DNA of 64,000 nt from Anaerolineales bacterium UBA6055 (GTDB lineage: Bacteria; Chloroflexota; Anaerolineae; Aggregatilineales; Phototrophicaceae): NCBI GenBank assembly GCA_002428985.1, contig DIYL01000059.1, positions 271,195 to 335,194 of the forward strand, in the 5' to 3' direction. The stretch's first letter is position 1. Each line of letters opens with the position of its first letter. Positions 53,293-61,545 of this stretch are shown here, one piece after another. Below the pieces are notes generated by a model. The model was not told the origin of the DNA, did no database searches, and saw only the letters and a program-made list of their open reading frames with translations. The position numbers and the translations under genes were made by a program.

Positions 53293-53318
53293 TTAGGGTG
53301 AGGGCAAATGATAGCCAA

Positions 53319-54290
53319 TCAAACAAACACCGTACTCGCCCAACGCGCCAGCTCAAAATAAATCGGTAGACCAACCGTCAGATTAAACGGAAATGTCAAC
53401 ACCAGCGAGGCAGTCAACGCCAAACTAACATTCGCACTGGGGATATTACTCGTCACAACAGCCGGCGCTGTAATATACGACGCACTCGCAGCCAATGTGC
53501 CTAAAATCATCGCCCCACCGACTGACAATCCCACCATCGTGCCGAAAATAATAGCCAATGCACCATGAAACAACGGCATCACAAAACTAAACACAAGCAA
53601 CGGAATCCCCACATCGAGTATATCTTTGAACTTACGCCCGACTTGTGTACCCATTTCCAGCAAAAACAACGTCAAAAAGCCGGAGAACAAATCAACAAAA
53701 AATGGCGACACTTGCCGATAACCTTCTTCACCACTGATGAACCCAATAACGACACCGCCACCCAGCAACAGAAAACTCTTACCCGTCAACGCCGACCGCA
53801 ATACATCGGGTAAACTCTGCTTCGTATCACCCAACAAGCGACTCGCAAAGATCAAACTCACCGCCACCGCCGGAATCTCCATGATGACGTACATCGTCGG
53901 CATATACCCTTCAAAGCCGACACCCACTTCATTGAGGAACGTCACACACGCACTCAACGTCACAGCCGAAACCGCCCCAAAGTGCAAGCCGATCGAAATC
54001 GCGTCTGCCTCGCCAACAAATCGGCGCAAGATAAAATGACTCCATCCGGGAATCAGCGCACCCAATACAATCGCAACCAGAGCCGTCCCCCAGAAGTTTT
54101 CCAATGGAGAGCGCGCCAGATCAAACCCACCTTTTAAGCCGATCGCAAATAACAGATAAATCGAGATAATACTGTAAACTTGCTCCGGAATTTTGAGGTC
54201 ACTTTTTACCCATACTGCAATCGCACCCAAGATAAAGCTCAATACCATCGGTGAGAGTAAGTTCAAACTGAGGACATCAGCCAGATTCAT
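53319..54290 (-). CDS. SbtA-type sodium-dependent bicarbonate permease (DUF897)
   Basis: A 323-residue membrane protein with about ten helices in two inverted halves, as in SbtA. Conserved lines include L-L-F-A-I-G-L-K-G-G (first half) and A-A-S-A-S-Y-I-T-A-P-A (second half), and the gating loop between halves. SbtA imports bicarbonate with sodium in Cyanobacteria; the same family occurs in heterotrophs, where the substrate is less certain. No sbtB-like PII gene is adjacent. GAAAGG precedes the ATG. Confidence 0.85.
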   Translation of the reverse strand: MNLADVLSLNLLSPMVLSFILGAIAVWVKSDLKIPEQVYSIISIYLLFAIGLKGGFDLARSPLENFWGTALVAIVLGALIPGWSHFILRRFVGEADAISIGLHFGAVSAVTLSACVTFLNEVGVGFEGYMPTMYVIMEIPAVAVSLIFASRLLGDTKQSLPDVLRSALTGKSFLLLGGGVVIGFISGEEGYRQVSPFFVDLFSGFLTLFLLEMGTQVGRKFKDILDVGIPLLVFSFVMPLFHGALAIIFGTMVGLSVGGAMILGTLAASASYITAPAVVTSNIPSANVSLALTASLVLTFPFNLTVGLPIYFELARWASTVFV

Positions 54291-54380
54291 AAATTGTGCC
54301 TTTCGGGGAATAGACGCAAGCCGCTATTCTAACGCACAACCTGCATATGCCGAGGCGCAAAAATGAGTAAATGATGTGTG

Positions 54381-54755
54381 TTAAGAAATGAGTTGGCGAT
54401 CTTTTACAAGTCTACGTGCTTGTGCTAGTGCAGAATCAATAGATTGATGAAATTCAAATGATTGCGGGGTAAATGGTTCAGCTAATTTGACGGCTAAATT
54501 TGCACTCAATGATGATGAGACAATCAGATAAGCAATTGTTTGAGTTTTACTCGCAGCCCATTTAAGCGTACTAATCTTAAAAGGTACTGATGTCATCTCT
54601 CGACCATCAATCACAAAAACGAATGTATCAAAACCGTGTTCTTTCATGATACGGTTTGCATCGCGGGTGGCATTCATGATTTCGTCGGCAGTAATATCAC
54701 CTGACCAAACACCCATTCCAATACCCGCTTCAACAAATTTCACTTCAATCGGCAT
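54381..54755 (-). CDS. Small STAS/SpoIIAA-like protein
   Basis: A 124-residue soluble protein with the strand-helix order of the SpoIIAA/STAS fold: an opening strand ending in W-S-G-D-I-T, helix D-E-I-M-N-A-T-R-D-A-N-R-I-M, strand T-F-V-F-V-I-D-G, then T-S-V-P-F-K-I-S-T-L-K-W. It resembles the pair at 35155/35694 in size and layout but little in sequence. It might follow the photolyase gene in one transcript (79 bp gap, same strand). Role unknown. Confidence 0.55.
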   Translation of the reverse strand: MPIEVKFVEAGIGMGVWSGDITADEIMNATRDANRIMKEHGFDTFVFVIDGREMTSVPFKISTLKWAASKTQTIAYLIVSSSLSANLAVKLAEPFTPQSFEFHQSIDSALAQARRLVKDRQLIS

Positions 54756-54834
54756 ATCTTTACCTTCAACTAACTAACAACAAAACAGCAAATATTATAT
54801 CAATAACACTGTCTACGTCCTACCTTAAAGATAT

Positions 54835-56319
54835 TTAGATGTTGTCTAAAAAATCCTCGGCAGTATCTAAGTGTGTTTGTAAGGTATCATCATTCATCCG
54901 CTTAAGATGTGAGGTCATCATCGCCAGTCGTGGATTGCCCGCGAAGAAGCTTTTATGCTTGTGGATAAACCGCCAATACAACCCATCCCATATCGGCATC
55001 CAATCAGCTTTTTTATAATCACTCATTTTCCGGATGTAATTTGAGGAGCTGATGTAGGGCTTAGTCGTGATCATCCCACCATCCGCATATAAACTCATCC
55101 CATAAACATTCGGCACCATCACCCAATCATAACTATCGATGAACATCTCCATAAACCAACGATATACCGCATCTGGATCAATTTCACACAGCGTCATGAT
55201 ATTCCCAAGAATCATCAACCGTTCGATATGATGTCCATAGGCGTATGTGTTCAGCTTTTTGATCGTATCATCAACCGGAGCGATGCCTGTATCACCCGTA
55301 TACCACTTATCACTCAGTTGCCGTTGATGGTTGAAGAAATTACGATTACGTTGCGCCGATCCATCCCGAATATAAATCGCCCGCATAAATTCACGCCAAC
55401 CGATCACTTGCCGGATAAACCCTTCAACAGACGATAAATTGACGCTATCACTGTGGTCATGATAATAATCCACTGTCGCATCCACAATCTGCTGCGGCGA
55501 CAACAATCCGATATTTAATGGCGCACTCAACAACGAGTGAAACACAAAATCATCACGCGTCGTGATTGCATCTTGATACGGTCCATAATTATTCAGTTTG
55601 ATATCCAAAAATGTCTTTAAAACTCGTTCAGCTTCATCATGCGAGGTAGCATAAACAAAGCCATCTGTCTCACCATAATTATCCGCAAAATTCTTTTCGA
55701 CATAATCACGCGCTTCTCGGACATAGTCGTTATCGGTGATCATCGGTTTATCCGGCAATGCAATTTTCTTAGGTAACTTTTTGCGGTTATCGCTATCGTA
55801 TGTCCACTTACCACCCACCGGACTATCATCATTTTCCAGTAGAATCCGCAGGCGTTTACGTTGCCAGATGTAAAAGTCCGTCTGAAAATATTTGCGATTG
55901 TTACTAAAATAGCTTTCGATTTGCGCAGGAGTCGTCACAAAATTCGGGCTATCATGTACTGTCAGATGTAGATCATAACGCTCACAATATTTCCGAATCC
56001 GCAGATCCAGAATATAGTCGGTTGGGTCGACGACTTGTATAGCTTCAAAGCCATCATCAGACAATTTTTTGAAGACAAAATCTAAGCGATCAATCTTGCG
56101 GTATTCAATATACTCATTGCTATAATCCGCAAGTTTTTCGGCTTGATAGCGTTTCATCGTCGCTCGATGGAGCATCAATTTCAGTTTGTGGAATTTTGCC
56201 GGATACACACGATCACCAAAGAATAACGGTTCTTCAATCAAGACGTGATGATGATCTGGATTCACCAATGGATGCGGAGAATAAAGTTGATGGGGATAGA
56301 TGAGTATTGCGGTTTTCAT
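54835..56319 (-). CDS. Photolyase/cryptochrome-related protein lacking the Fe-S cysteines
   Basis: A 494-residue protein of the deoxyribodipyrimidine photolyase-related group that contains prokaryotic (6-4) photolyases. It opens with A-I-L-I-Y-P-H-Q-L, has the N-terminal antenna domain, and the FAD-binding region with W-V-M-V-P-N-V-Y-G-M-S-L-Y-A-D-G-G. In FeS-BCP members, three cysteines follow M-S-D-Y before L-Y-W. Here M-S-D-Y-K-K-A-D-W-M-P-I-W-D-G-L-Y-W is shorter and has none; only two cysteines exist in the whole protein. So no 4Fe-4S cluster can form. It may still repair UV lesions or sense light. The ATG follows AGGACA. Confidence 0.85.
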   Translation of the reverse strand: MKTAILIYPHQLYSPHPLVNPDHHHVLIEEPLFFGDRVYPAKFHKLKLMLHRATMKRYQAEKLADYSNEYIEYRKIDRLDFVFKKLSDDGFEAIQVVDPTDYILDLRIRKYCERYDLHLTVHDSPNFVTTPAQIESYFSNNRKYFQTDFYIWQRKRLRILLENDDSPVGGKWTYDSDNRKKLPKKIALPDKPMITDNDYVREARDYVEKNFADNYGETDGFVYATSHDEAERVLKTFLDIKLNNYGPYQDAITTRDDFVFHSLLSAPLNIGLLSPQQIVDATVDYYHDHSDSVNLSSVEGFIRQVIGWREFMRAIYIRDGSAQRNRNFFNHQRQLSDKWYTGDTGIAPVDDTIKKLNTYAYGHHIERLMILGNIMTLCEIDPDAVYRWFMEMFIDSYDWVMVPNVYGMSLYADGGMITTKPYISSSNYIRKMSDYKKADWMPIWDGLYWRFIHKHKSFFAGNPRLAMMTSHLKRMNDDTLQTHLDTAEDFLDNI

Positions 56320-56441
56320 AAATGTCCTGCGCTACTTTTTACTGAATATTCTCAGCGTAGCAGAATCCGTTAAACGCAGGCTGAACAGGACTTAAGCAGA
56401 TGCTATTGATTCATTATCCGCATCACATCCACTTTAACGCA

Positions 56442-56482
56442 AACAAGGGCACTAGAAGAGGAATTCTCCGAACGCCCTTGTT
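56442..56482. other. Inverted repeat after cspA
   Basis: AACAAGGGC (56442-56450) pairs with GCCCTTGTT (56474-56482); the 23-nt loop holds an inner palindrome (GAGGAATTCTC). It lies in the 308-bp gap between cspA and the photolyase gene and may end the cspA transcript. The rest of 56320-56627 shows no gene. Confidence 0.5.
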
Positions 56483-56627
56483 ATTGTTGACACGCTGTTT
56501 TCAGCCAGTATGACAACAACATGTATCAAACTTGCAATCTCATAATCAGCTTGGTGTCTTATAATCCCCCCGCAAGACCCGCACCGATTTATCAATTACA
56601 ATTTCAACATCAATAATTTATGTGCGG

Positions 56628-56843
56628 TTAGTCTTCAACGCGTGTAACAGCACTCGCTTGCAAGCCTTTACGCCCCTGTGTGACTTCAAATTCAACAGTC
56701 GCGCCTTCATCTAGTGAGCGATAGCCACCGCCTTGAATTTCCGAATAATGGACGAAGAGATCATCGCCATTTTCTTGGGAAATAAAGCCATAGCCTTTTT
56801 CCGAATTAAACCACTTCACAGTACCTTTTGTACGTTCAGCCAT
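56628..56843 (-). CDS. Cold-shock-domain protein (CspA family)
   Basis: A 71-residue single cold-shock domain. RNP1 (K-G-Y-G-F-I, about 16-21) and RNP2 (L-F-V-H-Y, about 29-33) are intact, as are the opening G-T-V-K-W-F-N and the end of the barrel. It binds single-stranded RNA and DNA and prevents mRNA structure. A good ribosome site (AAGGATATA) precedes the ATG. A long gene-free leader region lies upstream, as is usual for cold-shock mRNAs. Confidence 0.95.
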   Translation of the reverse strand: MAERTKGTVKWFNSEKGYGFISQENGDDLFVHYSEIQGGGYRSLDEGATVEFEVTQGRKGLQASAVTRVED

Positions 56844-57011
56844 TAGTATATCCTTTTATGATTATGGTCTTGCGTTAACCTGCAATACCGCGACACCAAC
56901 ATCGAACGTTTTGGACGGGTATCTATGAAGAGTTTGTTTGAGGTCATCAGATGCCAATTGCACACTGTGGTGGATGGTCGTTTCTGTATCAGACTGCTAC
57001 TTTCTCTTTAG

Positions 57012-57049
57012 GTCTCAGGTGTATAACCACTACACCTATGTGATGAGAC
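57012..57049. other. Two-step hairpin in the cspA leader / after the epimerase gene
   Basis: Inner arms AGGTGTA (57017-57023) and TACACCT (57031-57037), outer arms GTCTCA (57012-57017) and TGAGAC (57044-57049). It lies 170 bp before the cspA start and about 95 bp after the epimerase stop. It could be a leader structure of cspA or end the epimerase transcript. No gene is seen in 56844-57144. Confidence 0.5.
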
Positions 57050-57144
57050 TAAATTATCTCTAAGATTCACATTGCAATAGTAGCATATCACATCTCAAAA
57101 CGCTTAATAGGGTGAAATTTAAATCCACGCATACATCTTGAAAA

Positions 57145-58125
57145 TCACAGTCTGCGTTTACGTCGAGCGAGGTCTGCCATGCCATCTTCACGGGTCATCT
57201 TCCCGTGGTACATAAGGGTATCACGTGCTTTTTGATCATTGATTGTCCATTCGTGACGTGCCAATGCGACAGCTGTTCGTGTCAGCGGTGGCTCAATATC
57301 GAGGTTGAATCGGCGCACAACAAATTCACTGAGTCGTGCCACCCACATCGCTAACCATCCCGGTAGATTGCGCTCAGGCATCGTGACATTTTGTGTCTTT
57401 AATAAATTGACAATAAAATTGCGGAATTCGACAGGTGCGCCATCTGTCACATAATACAGTTGTCCACCCTGTCCCTTATCTAACGAGAGCAGAATCGCCT
57501 CGACCATATTATCAATATGGCAAGTCGAAATAAGATGATGACCTTTGTTCACCCAAACCCAACGTCCTGCTTGCACCTGTTGCACCAATTGCGGTAACCA
57601 CGCCGTATCATCACGCCCCCAAACCAACCGTGCCCGTAAAATAATCGTCTGTAAACTATCACGATTCGCTGCTTGTACCTGTCGTTCGGCAAGCCCTTTG
57701 GTTAGCGGATATAAGCCAATCGGTTTATTCGGGTAGGGTATAGATTCATCAATGTGGATTTTGGGTTTGCCATCAGCAATTACGGCACTACTACTGATAA
57801 AAATGAGGCGTGATATACCAGTTGCTTGACATGCAAGGATCACCTGTCGTGTGCCATCAACATTCACGCGATGAAAATCTAGTGGATTCCCCCACGTCGC
57901 CATAACACCAGCACAGTGGATGACAGCATCACAATCGCGCATGCCTTTACGTAAAGCAACAGCATTTGTAATATCACCAGCGATAACCTCGGCACCCAGT
58001 TTTTCTATGATTTCGCCGGATTGAAGCGACCGCGCGAGAGCACGGACAGTATCCCCGCGTTTTACTAACGCACGGATGACGTTTCGCCCGATGTATCCAG
58101 AGCCGCCTGTAACAAAGATTCTCAT
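57145..58125 (-). CDS. NAD-dependent epimerase/dehydratase-like protein (extended SDR)
   Basis: A 326-residue extended short-chain dehydrogenase. The Rossmann motif T-G-G-S-G-Y-I-G (6-13), S-S-S (111-113) and catalytic Y139-P-L-T-K143 are in place. The line H-C-A-G-V-M-A-T-W-G and the closing region resemble 3-beta-hydroxysteroid dehydrogenase/isomerase-like and dihydroflavonol reductase-like SDRs, so the substrate is open. The ATG at 58125 is preferred (AGGACAA before it). A partial copy of its start region lies at 58903-58934. Confidence 0.85.
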   Translation of the reverse strand: MRIFVTGGSGYIGRNVIRALVKRGDTVRALARSLQSGEIIEKLGAEVIAGDITNAVALRKGMRDCDAVIHCAGVMATWGNPLDFHRVNVDGTRQVILACQATGISRLIFISSSAVIADGKPKIHIDESIPYPNKPIGLYPLTKGLAERQVQAANRDSLQTIILRARLVWGRDDTAWLPQLVQQVQAGRWVWVNKGHHLISTCHIDNMVEAILLSLDKGQGGQLYYVTDGAPVEFRNFIVNLLKTQNVTMPERNLPGWLAMWVARLSEFVVRRFNLDIEPPLTRTAVALARHEWTINDQKARDTLMYHGKMTREDGMADLARRKRRL

Positions 58126-58222
58126 TTGTCCTACGTTTACCAACCCTTACACCATCTCATCCCTTACACTGTATATCACATCCTCAGAAAAAACAAAGGG
58201 GCGAGCCAATGCCACTCATTTG
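58097..58222. repeat. Duplicated segment, copy A
   Basis: This segment covers the first ten or so codons of the epimerase gene, its ribosome site and the DNA upstream. It is closely matched by copy B (58903-59030), on the other side of the Nudix gene. Its distal part shares 28 identical bases with copy C (58186-58213 equals 61476-61503). Confidence 0.75.
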
Positions 58223-58355
58223 ATACACGAGATAAGAATGGTTGTGTTGTCCAAAATCACCTGCTTATATTATCAACTTGAACTTGTCCCTATAAATTAA
58301 ACTTAGTTCGCTTGAAAATACCTCATCTTGTAATCACAAAATCATGAACTGAATA

Positions 58356-58745
58356 ATGAAACCACTTAATACTATAGCATTTATACTTATCCAAAATGAC
58401 CACATTTTGGCAGAAAAACGAAAACTAAGCAAAAGGGTCTGTCCAGGAGCAATTGCTATACCTGGTGGGCATGTAGAGGCAAATGAGAATGAAGAAAGTG
58501 CTTTGAAACGTGAAGTCTACGAAGAATTAGGGATAAAACTTGATGCCTACAAATTTGTGTGTACACTTCTACACCGATCAGCAGAGTTCAGAAAACTAAA
58601 CTATTTTGTCATAGAAACTTGGCAAGGGAAATTTCAAAATAATGAAGCTGAAGAGTTAGTGTGGATACCCTTGGATAATTTGGACAAATTAGACCTCAAG
58701 GTGGATCGCTTGGCAGTCAAAGAGTATCTCAGAGTATATGGTTAG
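58356..58745 (+). CDS. Nudix hydrolase
   Basis: A 129-residue enzyme with an exact Nudix box: G38-x5-E44-x7-R52-E53-V-x-E56-E57-x-G59-I60, which binds magnesium and splits nucleoside diphosphate linkages. The opening A-I-A-I-P-G-G matches MutT-like members. Substrate unknown. The gene is AT-rich compared with neighbours and lies between two copies of a duplicated intergenic segment, which suggests insertion or rearrangement. The ribosome site is poor. Confidence 0.9.
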   Translation: MKPLNTIAFILIQNDHILAEKRKLSKRVCPGAIAIPGGHVEANENEESALKREVYEELGIKLDAYKFVCTLLHRSAEFRKLNYFVIETWQGKFQNNEAEELVWIPLDNLDKLDLKVDRLAVKEYLRVYG

Positions 58746-58902
58746 GATACTTAATCCCAGTATCGTTGAACAACTCTTCCGATACATATTTTCACGACTA
58801 TATTTATAGAAAAGCATCGCTTATCAATTGCCGATTAATAAGTTGACCAAAGCCCATTTTGTCATAGGTTAAGCGTCTAAAGAGTTGTTTAAGTCAATAT
58901 AT

Positions 58903-59030
58903 CCAGCCTCTGTAACAAAGATTCTCATTTGTCCTTATCCACCCTTACACCTTATCATCCTAAACTATATACACATCCTGATCAAAACAATGGAGTGAGT
59001 AAATGCCCATTCCTATGAAATAACACTATT
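58903..59030. pseudogene. Duplicated segment, copy B, with remnant of the epimerase 5' end
   Basis: On the minus strand AGGACAA then ATGAGAATCTTTGTTACAG repeats the ribosome site and first codons (M-R-I-F-V-T) of the epimerase gene; similarity ends after about seven codons. The match to copy A continues upstream for over 100 bp with scattered changes. The rest of 58746-59061 has no gene. Confidence 0.7.
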
Positions 59031-59061
59031 TGTGTCGTTGATTATTCTCCAAAACATCTCG

Positions 59062-60222
59062 CTACAATTTCCGGCGCACCAGTTGATTCGGGTTATCGCG
59101 CCATTCTGTAAGCAATGTCTCCTCACTGAACGTCAGGCGCATATCACCGTCGCGGATAATAAACACATCCTTATCAATCGGTGTCATCGGTAATGTCGCA
59201 CCATTCGATAGATAATTTAATCTGTTCCCATCTTGGACGATTTCTGCATTTTCATACCATCCGATATAATCTGACACATCCTCTGGTATATACGGCGTAT
59301 ACTGTGTTGTTGTTATGTCAGTCTCCCACTTGAGGAAGCGTTTGTACTCATCACTATTTGTGGTCTCATACAATGCATTAAGCGCATGTAAATGAGCCGT
59401 TGAGAGTTCATCTCCAAGAGCAGTTTCGATATGCGGGACAACACCAACCCCTTCCCATCCAGCTTTAGATACAGCATTCACAGGACGAGCACTCGAGATA
59501 TACACCATAAAGCCATCACTAAGTTCAACATCCCGGACGATATGCCCCGCACCGATAGTTGTCTGCCCGACAAGTGTCGCCCGTTCTAATTGCTGGAGGT
59601 CATACGCAAATTCCTCGGCTGCTGATCCGGTAAAGCTACTCGTCAGAACATACACAGGTTTATTCAAATAACGTCGTCCGGGGACATAAGGCAATGTCCA
59701 CGTTTGCCAGTTTTCGCTTTCATCACGGCTCTCAAATGTAATAAGATGCGTCGGGTCAGCAAAAAGATATGACAATAACAATTGAATCATCGCAGGCGAG
59801 CCACCACGATTATGCCGAATATCAAAGATAAGCGCATCGGTATGAGCAAGCATCGCCATCGCACCAATAGCAGTCTCCATCGCCTCTTGATGATCAGGAA
59901 ACAGACAAAATTCAAGATAACCCACATTGCCATACAGACGCTTGGCAGTATAGAAGAAATTATTCTGTCTCGAAAAGTTTGGTGCAAATCGGCGCGGGGC
60001 ATCCTCTGTTTTTTCATCGGGCGATTTGTATGAGAGTGCAAAATGTTTGTCATGGGTGATGTCGCGCAAAATCGTCGTTATATCATGCGCGAGGCGTTGT
60101 GGATCACCAGCTACATCCATATCTTTTGTGCGTTGATCAAATGCGTCAATAGTAGCGTCAATGCGGTCTACCAGAATATAGTATTCACGAATTGCATCTT
60201 TAATCTCGGTAAGTAGTGACAT
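59062..60222 (-). CDS. S41-like (tail-specific/IRBP-type) serine peptidase
   Basis: A 386-residue protein. The core of the S41 peptidase fold is clear: A-L-I-F-D-I-R-H-N-R-G-G (130-141), then the strand V-Y-V-L-T-S-S-F-T-G-S200-A-A-E-E-F with S200 as nucleophile, and A-T-L-V-G-Q-T-T-I-G-A-G. There is no signal peptide and no PDZ domain, unlike secreted CtpA; this resembles the IRBP/tricorn-like cytoplasmic branch. The C-terminal 90 residues form an extra beta domain. AAGGAG precedes the ATG. Divergent from the ArsR-type gene. Confidence 0.83.
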   Translation of the reverse strand: MSLLTEIKDAIREYYILVDRIDATIDAFDQRTKDMDVAGDPQRLAHDITTILRDITHDKHFALSYKSPDEKTEDAPRRFAPNFSRQNNFFYTAKRLYGNVGYLEFCLFPDHQEAMETAIGAMAMLAHTDALIFDIRHNRGGSPAMIQLLLSYLFADPTHLITFESRDESENWQTWTLPYVPGRRYLNKPVYVLTSSFTGSAAEEFAYDLQQLERATLVGQTTIGAGHIVRDVELSDGFMVYISSARPVNAVSKAGWEGVGVVPHIETALGDELSTAHLHALNALYETTNSDEYKRFLKWETDITTTQYTPYIPEDVSDYIGWYENAEIVQDGNRLNYLSNGATLPMTPIDKDVFIIRDGDMRLTFSEETLLTEWRDNPNQLVRRKL

Positions 60223-60275
60223 GTAAACTCCTTAAAACACGTTGAATCTGTTCACACTTTACGGTATGCTGGCAT

Positions 60276-60311
60276 AACTGATCAACTGATTCGCGAAATA
60301 GTTAATCAGTT
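60276..60311. promoter_or_regulatory. Repeated half sites between divergent S41 and ArsR-type genes
   Basis: AACTGAT occurs twice in direct order (60276-60282 and 60284-60290) and once inverted (ATCAGTT, 60305-60311). The cluster lies just upstream of the regulator's start and in the 109-bp divergent spacer, so it may be the operator of that regulator. Confidence 0.5.
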
Positions 60312-60331
60312 TATTGAGCGGAGTACACATC

Positions 60332-61468
60332 TTGTCAATTCAAATTGATCTCAAAAATTTTAGTAATACACAGGTCAAATTTAATTATTCGGCATTACAC
60401 GAATTGCTGATTAGCTTGCATGTTTTAGAAGATTATCAAGCTTATCCACTGCATCTGAATTGGTCACTCACCACCTTACGAGCTATGCCAGACGACCTCA
60501 AACAAGAGCGCGAATATTTTCACCTATTATTATCGACGCTGATATTTTGCTTGATTGACCTTGATCATGAATCGTTCCCGTCATTTAAAGCCGAATTAAA
60601 CGCCTTTGCAACGCAGCCATTAGAAGAATTTACCAATCCGATTCTCTCTCGATTGCTGTTAGCCCAACCGCCGGGTGGTAAAACGATCTTAGAAGACAAA
60701 GTTACAGTTGAGCAACTGCGGCGAGATGATTATTTGCAATCAAAAGCACGCCAATGGATAGATACCCACTATCCCGACAGCCATGCATTTTTCGACGATT
60801 TGCTTAATCGACCAGCGACGGTCAAAACACGATTCGTCAAATTACTGGAGGCGTATTGGACCCATGTATTCGCAGATTTTTGGGAACATAATGAGCGTCA
60901 TTTTATACAGGACATCGCGGATAAAGGACGTATCCTCCTTAAGTATGACACCATGAACGTGTTGGATAAGCTCAGCCCAAAGATGAATATCATACGCGGA
61001 TTCCCGATCATCACTTATGTTGTATCGGGTGTAAAAGATCGATTTGTTCTGGATCAAGACGATACACTGACCCTAAATCCATCGTTTTTTACGTATCCCA
61101 TGCTGGTATTTTCTGTACGCGGAGAGAAAGAAAAAGCGATGCGCTTATCGATCACATATCCGCTGGCTACGGTATATGACATCAGCACATCCCCTGTCTT
61201 AGCTGATGAGTTAGTTGATATTGTTTCGGCGATTAGTGATCCGACACGCCTGAAGATTTTGCGTCTAGTCGCTCAGCAAGACCGCTCAACAACCGAATTA
61301 GCACAGATTCTGAATCTGTCGGATGCAGCAATTTCTAAGCATTTACGTGTGTTGAAAAATGGCGGGTGGGTCGCATCAGAGCGCAACAGCTATTATGTGA
61401 TGTACCGTGCGATCAAAGCACCCCTCTCATCATTGAATCGAGGGATTGAGGATATTTTTCATCGGTGA
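60332..61468 (+). CDS. ArsR-type regulator with large N-terminal domain
   Basis: A protein of about 378 residues. The last 75 residues form an ArsR winged helix: A-I-S-D-P-T-R-L-K-I-L-R-L-V, then T-T-E-L-A-Q-I-L-N-L-S-D-A-A-I-S-K-H-L-R-V-L. The N-terminal 290 residues are a helical domain, possibly DUF5937-like, that would sense a ligand or partner. A TTG start at 60332 is preferred since GGAG (60320-60323) lies 8 bases upstream; another TTG at 60314 is possible. It is divergent from the S41-like gene, its probable target. The stop lies 76 bp before the convergent ftsH. Confidence 0.78.
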   Translation: MSIQIDLKNFSNTQVKFNYSALHELLISLHVLEDYQAYPLHLNWSLTTLRAMPDDLKQEREYFHLLLSTLIFCLIDLDHESFPSFKAELNAFATQPLEEFTNPILSRLLLAQPPGGKTILEDKVTVEQLRRDDYLQSKARQWIDTHYPDSHAFFDDLLNRPATVKTRFVKLLEAYWTHVFADFWEHNERHFIQDIADKGRILLKYDTMNVLDKLSPKMNIIRGFPIITYVVSGVKDRFVLDQDDTLTLNPSFFTYPMLVFSVRGEKEKAMRLSITYPLATVYDISTSPVLADELVDIVSAISDPTRLKILRLVAQQDRSTTELAQILNLSDAAISKHLRVLKNGGWVASERNSYYVMYRAIKAPLSSLNRGIEDIFHR

Positions 61469-61475
61469 GGCTGTA

Positions 61476-61545
61476 AGAAAAAACAAAGGGGCGAGCCAAT
61501 GCCCACCCCTCCGCTGTGTGAGATAAGAATAATCGTGTCAGTGAT
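61476..61545. repeat. Duplicated segment, copy C
   Basis: The gap between the ArsR-type gene and ftsH shares 28 identical bases with copy A, beginning AGAAAAAACAAAGGGG, and then GAGATAAGAAT after a variable stretch. Copy B is related in the same way but more diverged. Confidence 0.7.

Noticed and set aside
56844..57144. Additional small gene or riboswitch in the cspA leader
   Set aside because: Apart from the hairpin at 57012 I could match no known riboswitch, and no open frame with a ribosome site is present.
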